Shown here one piece after another: positions 1 through 5,609 of a stretch of DNA of 8,799 nt. Both the position numbers and the translations under genes were made by a program. Where the stretch lies: assembly GCA_012271025.1 (NCBI GenBank), contig JAAXHF010000300.1, positions 1 to 8,799 of the forward strand. Direction: 5' to 3'. This DNA is from Deltaproteobacteria bacterium. GTDB taxonomy: Bacteria; Desulfobacterota_B; Binatia; Bin18. The stretch's first letter is position 1; each line of letters opens with the position of its first letter. The notes below the pieces were generated by a model. The model was given only the letters and a program-made list of their open reading frames with translations, was not told the origin of the DNA and made no database searches.

Positions 1-48
1 GCCGACACCGACAATCGCGGCTTTGTCCTTCAGGCTTTCAATCGACAT
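1..48 (-). CDS. Thiolase-like acyl-CoA acetyltransferase, N-terminus only (partial)
   Basis: Only the first 16 codons lie in the window; the gene continues past the left edge. It reads MSIESLKDKAAIVGVG from an ATG at 48-46. A strong Shine-Dalgarno AGGAGG (60-55, minus) lies 6 nt upstream, so the start is well supported. The pattern of a short polar start followed by K-A-A-I-V-G-(V/I)-G is typical of the thiolase / lipid-transfer (SCP-x-like) acetyl-CoA acetyltransferase family, where this strand begins the first beta-alpha unit. Those enzymes cleave or form beta-ketoacyl-CoA. The catalytic Cys and His are outside the window, so activity cannot be judged. A Rossmann-fold dehydrogenase with a similar glycine-rich start is an alternative. 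Transcription is divergent from the MFS gene. Confidence 0.55.
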   Translation of the reverse strand, partial: MSIESLKDKAAIVGVG

Positions 49-72
49 GGCAGCCCTCCTGTTCGGCCCGCG

Positions 73-78
73 ATTAGA
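73..78 (-). promoter_or_regulatory. Possible -10 element for the thiolase-like gene
   Basis: On the minus strand the hexamer TCTAAT (78-73) matches TATAAT at 5 of 6 positions. It would place a transcript start near 66, leaving a short leader before the ATG at 48 with its Shine-Dalgarno. No good -35 is visible 16-18 bp upstream; the best available hexamer matches at about 3 of 6. The assignment rests on the -10 and its spacing alone. Confidence 0.3.
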
Positions 79-104
79 GCACAGCCGGTGCGGATTTGCT
101 ACCG

Positions 105-133
105 CCGGGCCGGGACGCCGATTCCCGGCCCGG
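105..133. repeat. Perfect 11-bp inverted repeat between divergent genes
   Basis: The arm CCGGGCCGGGA (105-115) is exactly complementary to TCCCGGCCCGG (123-133), with a 7-nt loop CGCCGAT. It lies between the divergent thiolase-like and MFS genes, just upstream of the putative thiolase -10. No T-run follows on either strand, and a terminator is not expected between divergent starts. An operator for a dimeric regulator, or a 5'-leader hairpin in one transcript, is more likely. GC-rich DNA yields such palindromes by chance more often than average DNA, but a perfect 11-bp arm is still notable. Confidence 0.55.
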
Positions 134-177
134 GGCGCACGTGCTAGGCTAACCACGCCCGCAGCGAGGAGATCAAC

Positions 178-225
178 ATGATTGTCCTGTATCCTTCCCT
201 GGCCGATTCGGCCGGGCGTTCATAA
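178..225 (+). CDS. 15-codon leader ORF in frame with the MFS gene
   Basis: The ORF starts with ATG at 178 and encodes MIVLYPSLADSAGRS, ending at TAA 223-225. AGGAG at 167-171 is separated from the ATG by 6 nt, which is optimal. The stop lies 3 nt before the GTG start of the MFS gene and in the same reading frame. Three readings are possible: a leader peptide whose translation feeds ribosomes to the exporter by reinitiation; the original exporter N-terminus cut by a point mutation to TAA; or a sequence error. The exporter GTG itself has no Shine-Dalgarno, which fits coupling. There is no run of regulatory codons, such as repeats of one amino acid, that would point to classical attenuation. Confidence 0.4.
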   Translation: MIVLYPSLADSAGRS

Positions 226-228
226 ACG

Positions 229-1446
229 GTGTCGGTCTCGCGTGGCTTCGGCCGTGACTTCGTCCTGCTGTGCCTGGTCAGCCTGGGATTCTTTTCCAGC
301 TTTTTTTTCTTTTTCCCGACCCTGCCGTTCTACATTAAACAGCTGGGTGGTCGGGAGGTCGATGTTGGCCTGCTGATCGGCATTTCGAGCCTGGTCTCGT
401 TTGCGGTCAAGCCCTTTGCCGGCCGCTGGACCGACCGCTATGGCCGGGTGGTCATGATGACCGCCTCGGTCGGGCTGTTTGCCTGTGGGGCGCTGCTGCA
501 CGCCTGGGCGCTCAGCATCGGCCTGCTGTTCGGCCTGCGTCTGGTCTACGGCTTTGCCCTGGGCTGTTTTACCACCGCCTCGGGCGCCTACCTGGCCGAC
601 GTGGCCCCGGCCGACAGACGCGCCGAGGCGACCAGCTATTGGGGCCTGGTCAATTCGCTGGCCATGGGCGTGGTCCCGCCCCTGGCCCTCGGCATCATGC
701 ACAGCCCGGCGCTCCACCCGTGGGAGGAGGGGCTGGTCGGGCTCCTGCCGGGACTGGGCCAAAAAGTCGGCTGGCCGGACAATTTTACCCTGCTGTTTTT
801 CACCGCCGCCGGCGTCGCCTTCCTGGCCAGCGGTGTGAGCAGCCGCCTGCGGGAACGCCACCGCTCGGCCGAGCGACCGGCCAGACGCCAGTTTTTTGCC
901 CCGGAAGCCGTGCTGCCGATGGTCGTTCAGCTGTGCCTGTATCTGACCTTTACGTCGTATACGACCTTTTTGCCCCTGTACGCCCGGACCTTCGGTCTGG
1001 ACAACCCCGGCTATTTGTATTCGAGCTACGCGCTGGTGCTGGTGGCGACCCGCATGCTCAGTGCCCGCCTGGGCGACCGCTACGGCCGCGCCGCAGTCAT
1101 CGTCCCGGGTTTTGTTCTGGCCCTGATCGCCCAGCTCGTTTTGGCTTTTGCCTGGGATGTCCAGGCCCTCTACCTGGGCGTGAGTGTGTACGCCATGGGC
1201 ATCGGCCTGGCCCAGCCCGGGCTCGGGGCGTGGATGATCGACCGCCTGACACCCGAACGCCGCGGCCTGGGCATGGCCACCTTCGCCCAGGGGCTCGATC
1301 TCGGCATGGGGCTGGGCGGGGTGCTGATGGGCAGCATCGCCAGTCAGGCCGGCTTTGCCCCCATGTACGTGTGCGGGAGCGGCTGTCTGGCGGTGGGCTT
1401 GGCCATTTTCCTGTCCGGCTCTCAGCGCTCACACGCCGGCTCCTGA
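229..1446 (+). CDS. Major facilitator superfamily transporter, 12 TM, exporter-like (DHA1-type)
   Basis: This is a 405-residue integral inner-membrane protein of typical MFS length. It has about twelve hydrophobic segments, roughly 10-32, 45-64, 74-94, 97-118, 137-156, 187-203, 228-250, 262-278, 288-306, 311-331, 348-370 and 377-397. MFS motif A is seen in the TM2-TM3 loop (GRWTDRYGR, 65-73) and repeated in the second half (ARLGDRYGR, 279-287). The related loops ADVAPADRRAEA (123-134) and DRLTPERRG (338-346) are also present. These features fit a proton-coupled sugar or drug efflux porter such as the AraJ/YfcJ-like groups; the substrate cannot be told. The start is GTG at 229, straight after the TAA of the leader ORF, without its own Shine-Dalgarno. 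TM1 contains five consecutive Phe (25-29) encoded by an 8-T tract, unusual in this GC-rich DNA. Confidence 0.85.
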   Translation: MSVSRGFGRDFVLLCLVSLGFFSSFFFFFPTLPFYIKQLGGREVDVGLLIGISSLVSFAVKPFAGRWTDRYGRVVMMTASVGLFACGALLHAWALSIGLLFGLRLVYGFALGCFTTASGAYLADVAPADRRAEATSYWGLVNSLAMGVVPPLALGIMHSPALHPWEEGLVGLLPGLGQKVGWPDNFTLLFFTAAGVAFLASGVSSRLRERHRSAERPARRQFFAPEAVLPMVVQLCLYLTFTSYTTFLPLYARTFGLDNPGYLYSSYALVLVATRMLSARLGDRYGRAAVIVPGFVLALIAQLVLAFAWDVQALYLGVSVYAMGIGLAQPGLGAWMIDRLTPERRGLGMATFAQGLDLGMGLGGVLMGSIASQAGFAPMYVCGSGCLAVGLAIFLSGSQRSHAGS

Positions 1447-1477
1447 TCGGTGCGGCGGCTCTCGCGCGCCGGGTTGC

Positions 1478-1537
1478 GTCAGCGTCGTTCATGCTGACCT
1501 TGACGAGGACGACCTCGTCTGTGAGCGACGGTTTTTT
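1478..1537 (+). terminator. Tandem hairpins with a trailing T-run after the MFS gene
   Basis: Two inverted repeats follow the MFS stop codon. GTCAGC (1478-1483) pairs with GCTGAC (1493-1498). GACGAGG (1502-1508) pairs with CCTCGTC (1513-1519) around a 4-nt loop. A run of six T lies at 1532-1537, 12 nt beyond the second stem. A short CGTC/GACG stem (1516-1519/1527-1530) could bring a hairpin to within 1 nt of the T-run but competes with the stronger stem. The layout fits a non-canonical intrinsic terminator separating the exporter from the desaturase. Confidence 0.35.
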
Positions 1538-1539
1538 CC

Positions 1540-1568
1540 TTGACGCCTGGCGCCGCCGGTTGTAGCGT
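1540..1568 (+). promoter_or_regulatory. Promoter of the desaturase gene, predicting a leaderless transcript
   Basis: TTGACG (1540-1545) matches the -35 consensus at 5 of 6. It is followed by a 17-bp spacer and the weaker -10 hexamer TAGCGT (1563-1568, 3 of 6). The expected transcription start, about 7 nt further, falls on the GTG start codon at 1575. The TAG inside the -10 is also an in-frame stop, so no upstream start is possible. The absence of a Shine-Dalgarno before 1575 agrees with leaderless translation. Confidence 0.45.
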
Positions 1569-1574
1569 GGCGGC

Positions 1575-2510
1575 GTGCAGGAAGCCTTTGAACACCGCCC
1601 CCTGCTTGACCGCAGCCTGCTGCGTTGCGTCCAACAGCGTCAAGACCTGCCCTCGATCATCCGACTGAGCCTCCATCTGTCGGCTTTTTTGCTGTGCGCC
1701 TATGGCGTGCTGCTCGTCACCCCGCACTCCCATGCGGCGGCGGCTCTGCTCTCGGTCGTGCTGGGCGGGATATGGGCCGCGCTGTTCGCCCCCTTTCACG
1801 AGTGCACCCACCACACCGCCTTCAAGTCGGCCTGGCTGAACACCGTGGGCACCTGGCTCAGCGGCTTTCCCTTTGGGGTCGCCCCGGCCGTGTACCGGGC
1901 CTTTCACTTCGACCATCATCGCTACACGCAAATTGTCCACAAGGACCCGGAGCTGTTGTTCTTGGGTGGGCAGCCGGTGTCCTGGCCGACCCGGTGGAAA
2001 ACCTGGTTGCGCATGATCAGCGGCTGGGGCCTGCTGAGCCTGAAAATCGGCTTCCTGACGCGCTTCCCCTTCCTGGCCTCTGACAAGTGGGAGTCTCTTG
2101 CCCCCTGGGCGCCACCCGACCAACGCTCCACACTAGCCTGGCAGTCCGGCCTGATCGCCCTGTTCTGGCTCGGGCTGATTGCCGCCGCCTGTTTCGGGCC
2201 GGCGGGCATGGGCTGGATTCTGTTTGCCGGGCTGCTCAGCCATCCGTTTCAGGCTATCTGGGTAACCACCGAGCACACCGGCCTGCCCAACGAGGGCTCC
2301 ATTCTGGCCCGTACGCGCACCATGCTGACGTGGCCGTTCTTCAGCTGGTGGCTGTGGAATATGAACTTCCACGCCGAGCACCACGCCTGGCCTGCGGTCC
2401 CGTGGTATCGGCTGCCCGTCATACATCAGGCAGTCGCCGCGCACCTCGACGCTACGGAGCGCGGCTATACCCGCCTCCAGTTCAAGGTATTGAGGCAGGT
2501 CGGCGCCTAG
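1575..2510 (+). CDS. Membrane fatty-acid desaturase family protein (three His boxes)
   Basis: This 311-residue protein is a di-iron membrane desaturase/hydroxylase. Box 1 is HECTHH (75-80), box 2 HFDHH (111-115) and box 3 HAEHH (266-270), the last inside a WNMNFHAEHHAWPAVPW block typical of bacterial members. H234 in TEHTG may be a further iron ligand. Hydrophobic segments lie near 32-50, 55-74, 93-105, 190-206, 212-230 and 250-262. Family members introduce double bonds or hydroxyls into acyl chains or related lipids using O2 and an electron donor. No donor gene is adjacent, and the substrate could also be a carotenoid or other lipid. GTG at 1575 is the first in-frame start after a TAG at 1563 and has no Shine-Dalgarno. 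The neighbouring MFS gene is not clearly co-transcribed because a possible terminator and promoter intervene. Confidence 0.85.
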   Translation: MQEAFEHRPLLDRSLLRCVQQRQDLPSIIRLSLHLSAFLLCAYGVLLVTPHSHAAAALLSVVLGGIWAALFAPFHECTHHTAFKSAWLNTVGTWLSGFPFGVAPAVYRAFHFDHHRYTQIVHKDPELLFLGGQPVSWPTRWKTWLRMISGWGLLSLKIGFLTRFPFLASDKWESLAPWAPPDQRSTLAWQSGLIALFWLGLIAAACFGPAGMGWILFAGLLSHPFQAIWVTTEHTGLPNEGSILARTRTMLTWPFFSWWLWNMNFHAEHHAWPAVPWYRLPVIHQAVAAHLDATERGYTRLQFKVLRQVGA

Positions 2511-2514
2511 GGCA

Positions 2515-2658
2515 ATGAGCAGGTGGCACGCATGCAGGAATGGGGGGCGGTCCGAAGAACGGCTCAAGGACACGACGGATGAGTTTTTGGAGCGAGATCG
2601 GAAGCCGTTTGGGCTGCCACCCCGCCAGAGCAGCGAGAAAGGCGCCACCCCGCCATGA
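2515..2658 (+). CDS. Possible small protein, 47 residues, unknown
   Basis: An ATG at 2515, four bases after the desaturase stop, opens 47 codons ending at TGA 2656-2658. Its stop overlaps the next start as ATGA (2655-2658), the classic arrangement for translational coupling. The product is highly charged in the middle (SEERLKDTTDEFLERDRK, 13-30) and Pro-rich at the end (33-47), with two Cys-free termini and no hydrophobic stretch. I recognise no family. There is no clear Shine-Dalgarno, so it could be chance open frame. The ATGA overlap and the tight spacing to the desaturase are the only positive signs. Confidence 0.25.
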   Translation: MSRWHACRNGGRSEERLKDTTDEFLERDRKPFGLPPRQSSEKGATPP

Positions 2659-3047
2659 GTGCGCTGGCGTTTGACACCCATAAAGCCGTCACGGCCCTCA
2701 AGCAGGCCGGCTTTGAGGAGGCCCAGGCCGAGGCTGTGGTCAACACCATGGGCGAGGCCCTGGGCGGTAATGTCGCCACCAAGGCCGATCTCACCGAGGT
2801 CCGCGCGGCCCTGGAAGCTGATATGGCGGTCATGAAGGCCGATCTCACCGAGGTCCGCGTGGCTCTGGAAGCCGATGTGGCCGCCGTAAAGGCCGACATT
2901 GAGCAGCTCCGGCTGACCACGCAGGCCGACCTCGCCGCCGTGCGCACGGAGATGGCCGAGCAGTTTGCCGCCCTCTACAAACACCTGTGGGTCATGGCCG
3001 CCGGCATCGTCGGCCTGACCGTCACTCTGGTGAAGCTCATTCCCTGA
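2655..3047 (+). CDS. Coiled-coil protein with C-terminal membrane anchor, DUF1640-like
   Basis: This is a 130-residue protein in three parts. Residues 1-40 form a head (FDTHKAVTALKQAGFEEAQAEAVV), resembling the start of DUF1640 / CCDC90-like proteins, where a FDT..F...L..AGF...QAEA pattern is usual. Residues 43-96 are three tandem 18-residue helical units starting KADLTEVR, KADLTEVR and KADIEQLR. Residues 110-130 form one hydrophobic segment (WVMAAGIVGLTVTLVKLIP) close to the C-terminus, suggesting a tail-anchored protein with the coil in the cytoplasm. Bacterial members are common but their role is not established; the eukaryotic relatives act at the mitochondrial inner membrane. The ATG at 2655 has only a weak purine-rich stretch upstream (2635-2643), and coupling to the preceding ORF is possible. 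Family assignment is from recall of the pattern. Confidence 0.7.
   Translation: MSALAFDTHKAVTALKQAGFEEAQAEAVVNTMGEALGGNVATKADLTEVRAALEADMAVMKADLTEVRVALEADVAAVKADIEQLRLTTQADLAAVRTEMAEQFAALYKHLWVMAAGIVGLTVTLVKLIP
2781..2942 (+). repeat. Three tandem 54-bp units inside the coiled-coil gene
   Basis: Units run 2781-2834, 2835-2888 and 2889-2942, each coding 18 residues. The first 25 bases of units 1 and 2 are identical (starting AAGGCCGATCTCACC), while unit 3 has diverged and keeps mainly KAD and the hydrophobic spacing. This implies recent duplication of unit 1/2 and an older third copy. The repeat is in frame and length-variable in principle. Confidence 0.8.
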
Positions 3048-3253
3048 CGGCGGGCACGGTCGCCCTGAGCATACTCCACCATTGCCTCAGCTTCCTCGAA
3101 CGTGGCAGAGGGATACCGCTCTTGCAGCCCCTCTTCCATCGATTGCGGAAGAGAGCGACGCGAGGTGAGCCACCCCCCATCAGTTCATATGCTTGCGCAG
3201 TTCACGCGGCGTCGTTTATCCTGACCCTGCAAATCAAATAAGGAGTCAGCAGC
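3048..3253. other. 206-bp gap before the dGTPase gene
   Basis: No supported gene is present. A minus-strand open frame (start 3139, stop 2975, 54 codons) runs through the left part and into the opposite strand of the coiled-coil gene. Its first part, MEEGLQERYPSATFEEAEAM, has ordinary amphipathic composition and could be a gene remnant, but there is no clear Shine-Dalgarno and half of it is antisense to a real gene. The right part (3180-3245) is relatively AT-rich and probably holds the dGTPase promoter; I could not settle on a convincing -35/-10 pair. The AAGGAG Shine-Dalgarno is at 3240-3245. Confidence 0.4.
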
Positions 3254-4495
3254 GTGCAGTTCGCCCATCCCTCAGACGCCCGTCGGCATACCCCAGAGCC
3301 GCCGCGGCCGGCCAACGACCACCGGTCCGAGTTTGAACACGACCGGGCGCGTATCATCCACTCGGCCGCGTTTCGGCGCCTCCAGGGCAAAACCCAGGTG
3401 TTCGGGGTGTATGAGGGCGATTTCTTTCGGACCCGACTGACCCACTCGCTCGAAGTCGCCCAGATTGCCAAGGGCATTGCCCTGGCGCTGGGCGCGGATA
3501 CCGACCTGGTCGAGACGCTCTGTCTGGCCCACGATCTTGGCCACGCACCCTTCGGCCACGCCGGGGAACGCCTCCTGCACGACCGCATGCGGCCCTATGG
3601 CGGTTTTGAGAGCAACGCCCAGACCTTCCGCATCGTGACCCGGCTCGAACACAAACACACCGCCTATCCGGGCCTGAACCTCACCTACCCCAGCCTCGAC
3701 GGGCTGCTGAAATACAAGACCTGTCTCAATGCCGCGGAGCTGCCCCCGTCTGGGCACGAACCGGTCAAGGGCTATTACACCGCAGACCGTGAGCTGGTCG
3801 AGGCGATCACCCGTTCGACCGGCAGCGGTCAGCAGCGCAGCCCGGAGTGCCAGATCATGGACGTGGCCGATGATATCGCCTATTCGGTCCACGACATCGA
3901 AGACAGCCTGCAAGCCGGCCTGATCACGCTGACCGACTTTCGCCGCTTTCCGGCCCAGCGTCTGCTGCCCGAGGTCAACGCTGCGCTCGGCGCCTGGCAA
4001 CGGACGGTTGACGCTGAAACGGCCGGCGCGGTGCTGACCCAGATCGCGACCCAGCTCGACGCCCTGGAACACACGGCCGGGCGGGCGGCGCATAAGATGC
4101 TGACCCGCGACCTCATCTCGGCCTTTGCCAGTACGGTCGAGGTCCAGCCAACCGGTCGCATTGACGCGGCCTTTTCCGAGCGGGTGCGGATCGAAGTCCT
4201 GAAAGCTTTTGAGTCTCAGAAAGTGATTCGTAACCCACGCGTGGCCACCCTTGGCTACAAGGGCCAAACGGTTCTGGCGCGTCTGTTTGAGGTGCTGGAC
4301 CAGGGCCGCGAGTCGGTCGGTCTGCTGCCCGAAGAGCAGGACGAGCGCTACCAGCACGCCCTGGGCGAGGGGGACGAAGCGGCCTGCAAGCGGGTCATCT
4401 GCGATTTTCTGGCCAGCATGACCGATTCGTCCGCGATGCGCTTCTACAGCCGCCTGTTCGTGCCCGGTCAGGGCAGCTTTTCCGACATGTTATGA
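3254..4495 (+). CDS. dgt: dGTPase-like HD-domain deoxynucleotide triphosphohydrolase
   Basis: This 413-residue cytosolic enzyme is of the dGTPase family, which splits dNTPs into deoxynucleoside and tripolyphosphate and so trims the dNTP pool. The N-terminal block RDRARIIHSAAFRRLQGKTQVF-like region spans 30-51. The HD metal site is visible: H64 in RLTHSLEVAQ, H93-D94 in LAHDLGHAPFGHAGE, and D206/D207 in MDVADDIAYSVHDIED (202-217). H102 and E105 correspond to the catalytic His/Glu of the E. coli enzyme. PSLDGLLKYK (146-155) is typical of the shorter, type-2-like group; the length is below the about 505 residues of E. coli Dgt. The start is GTG at 3254 with AAGGAG 8 nt upstream. It stands alone and is convergent with the aldo/keto reductase. 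dNTP preference cannot be read from sequence. Confidence 0.9.
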   Translation: MQFAHPSDARRHTPEPPRPANDHRSEFEHDRARIIHSAAFRRLQGKTQVFGVYEGDFFRTRLTHSLEVAQIAKGIALALGADTDLVETLCLAHDLGHAPFGHAGERLLHDRMRPYGGFESNAQTFRIVTRLEHKHTAYPGLNLTYPSLDGLLKYKTCLNAAELPPSGHEPVKGYYTADRELVEAITRSTGSGQQRSPECQIMDVADDIAYSVHDIEDSLQAGLITLTDFRRFPAQRLLPEVNAALGAWQRTVDAETAGAVLTQIATQLDALEHTAGRAAHKMLTRDLISAFASTVEVQPTGRIDAAFSERVRIEVLKAFESQKVIRNPRVATLGYKGQTVLARLFEVLDQGRESVGLLPEEQDERYQHALGEGDEAACKRVICDFLASMTDSSAMRFYSRLFVPGQGSFSDML

Positions 4496-4540
4496 ATGGT
4501 GGCGTTCGCTGACCGTTCAGGCTCAGCGCAACGCCACCAT
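4496..4540. terminator. Long hairpin across the convergent gene junction
   Basis: ATGGTGGCGTT CGCTGA (4496-4512) pairs with TCAGCG, a bulged C4529, then AACGCCACCAT (4523-4540). The result is 17 base pairs around a 10-nt loop. The right arm is the last 18 bases of the aldo/keto reductase gene including its stop; the left arm begins at the base after the dGTPase stop. It can form in both transcripts, so it is placed as a bidirectional terminator or 3'-end stabiliser. No T-run follows on either strand, so release would not be by the canonical intrinsic mechanism. Confidence 0.6.
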
Positions 4541-5539
4541 CGGGTCTTTGAGCCGGGGCAGCTCAAACCACACCGCGTCGCACACCGCCAGCTCTTCTTC
4601 GTCCAGGCTCAGTCCAACCGCCGGCAGCGACTGGCGCAGCTGCTCGGGCGAGGTCGCTCCGACGATTGGCGAGGTGATCCCGTCCTGAGCCAGCACCCAG
4701 GCAATCGCAACCTGAGCCAGCGGCTTGTTGCGGGCCGAGAAGAACTCGTGGAGGTGGGATACGGCGGCAAACTGGGCCTCCTGCCAGTAGCGCTTCTTGT
4801 AGGTGCGTCCGGCCCGGCCTTCGAGCGCGAAACGCGTCTCGGACGAGGGGGCTTGGCTGGCCTGGTTGTCCATGTGCTTGCCGGTCAGAAAACCGCCAGC
4901 CAGGGGATTGTAGGGGATCACCCCGACGCCCTGATCGCGACACAGCGGCAGCAGCTCATGCTCGATTTCCCGGAACAGGATGTTATAGCGCGGCTGCACG
5001 CAGTCGAAACGGGCCAGCCCGTGTTTATCGCTGGTCCACAGGGCTTTGGCCAGCATCCAGGCCTGGAAGTTCGAGCAGCCGACGTAACGGACCTTGCCCT
5101 GCCGCACCACGTCGTCGAGCGCCGCCAGGGTCTCGTCAATCGGGGTGTCAAAATCCGGCGCGTGCACCTGATAGAGGTCGATGTAGTCGGTTTGCAGCCG
5201 GCGCAGACTCTCGTCTATGGCGGCCAGGATGTGTTTGCGGGACAGGCCGCGATCATTCGGCTGGGGTCCCATGGCGCCCCAGCACTTGGTGGCCAGGACA
5301 ATCTGCTCGCGTCTGCCCTTGAGCCATTTTCCGACAATATCTTCGGTGCGGCCGACCGTCGAGGCGTCCCCGCCGACCGGATAGACATCGGCGGTGTCAA
5401 AAAAATCGACCCCAGCCTCGAGTGCGGTATCCATGATGGCAAAGCTCAGCGCTTCATCGCACTGCCGCCCAAAGGTCATGGTTCCCAGACACAGTTCGGA
5501 CACTTTGAGCCCGGTTCGGCCCAGCCGCTGCGTTTTCAT
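4523..5539 (-). CDS. Aldo/keto reductase
   Basis: This 338-residue NAD(P)H-dependent oxidoreductase has a TIM-barrel fold and is cytosolic. The start MKTQRLGRTGLKVSELCLGT is typical of the family. The catalytic tetrad is D48 and Y53 (FDTADVY, 47-53), K85 (ATKCWG) and H126 (YQVHAPD). The cofactor-side motifs CSNF (155-158), QPRYNIL (182-188), PYNPLAGGFLTGK (209-221) and P291-IVGATSPEQL are all present. Its length and motifs fit the AKR11/12-like YajO/Tas-type groups, which reduce aldehydes; the exact substrate is unknown. The ATG at 5539 is preferred to upstream in-frame ATG 5593 because GGAGG lies 7 nt before it (5551-5547) and the longer form would run through the promoter. It is divergent from the aminotransferase. 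Confidence 0.93.
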   Translation of the reverse strand: MKTQRLGRTGLKVSELCLGTMTFGRQCDEALSFAIMDTALEAGVDFFDTADVYPVGGDASTVGRTEDIVGKWLKGRREQIVLATKCWGAMGPQPNDRGLSRKHILAAIDESLRRLQTDYIDLYQVHAPDFDTPIDETLAALDDVVRQGKVRYVGCSNFQAWMLAKALWTSDKHGLARFDCVQPRYNILFREIEHELLPLCRDQGVGVIPYNPLAGGFLTGKHMDNQASQAPSSETRFALEGRAGRTYKKRYWQEAQFAAVSHLHEFFSARNKPLAQVAIAWVLAQDGITSPIVGATSPEQLRQSLPAVGLSLDEEELAVCDAVWFELPRLKDPMVALR

Positions 5540-5578
5540 ATCGCTTCCTCCGTTGGCATAGGAAAATGAGACAAAAGG

Positions 5579-5609
5579 AGTATACTGCCCCAAAAGAGGA
5601 CTGTGTCAA
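5579..5609 (-). promoter_or_regulatory. Aldo/keto reductase promoter with 19-bp spacer
   Basis: On the minus strand a perfect -35 TTGACA (5609-5604) is followed by a 19-bp spacer and -10 TATACT (5584-5579, 5 of 6). The start point would be near 5572, giving a leader of about 33 nt with the GGAGG site. A 19-bp spacer is longer than the optimal 17 and is a hallmark of promoters activated by DNA-twisting MerR-type regulators, though the spacer shows no clean dyad and no such regulator gene is in the window. The -35 lies inside the small dyad GTGTCAACAC (5603-5612). Confidence 0.55.
5581..5586 (+). promoter_or_regulatory. Possible -10 of the aminotransferase gene, shared with the divergent promoter
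   Basis: The octamer AGTATACT (5579-5586) is its own reverse complement, so TATACT is also read on the plus strand. A start near 5593 would leave a leader of about 42 nt to the ATG at 5635. No -35 of quality sits 16-18 bp upstream; TTGGCA (5553-5558) is 22 bp away. The plus promoter is therefore weaker by sequence and may need an activator. Confidence 0.35.

Noticed and set aside
181..191. The 11-mer ATTGTCCTGTA occurs here and again at 7332-7342, coding IVLY in both places.
   Set aside because: Several 11-mer coincidences are expected in 8.8 kb by chance, and the flanking sequences do not match, so it is not treated as a repeat or attachment site.
639..1565. Long plus-strand open frame overlapping the MFS gene.
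   Set aside because: It is a GC-rich shadow: Pro/Arg/Gly-rich translation, no ribosome site, and it lies across the well-supported transporter frame.
3272..4357. 361-residue minus-strand open frame opposite the dGTPase gene.
   Set aside because: It is an antisense shadow; the plus strand carries all HD-domain motifs and a proper ribosome site.
4496..5569. 357-residue plus-strand open frame opposite the aldo/keto reductase.
   Set aside because: The minus strand has the complete catalytic tetrad and family motifs; this frame has no recognisable domain.
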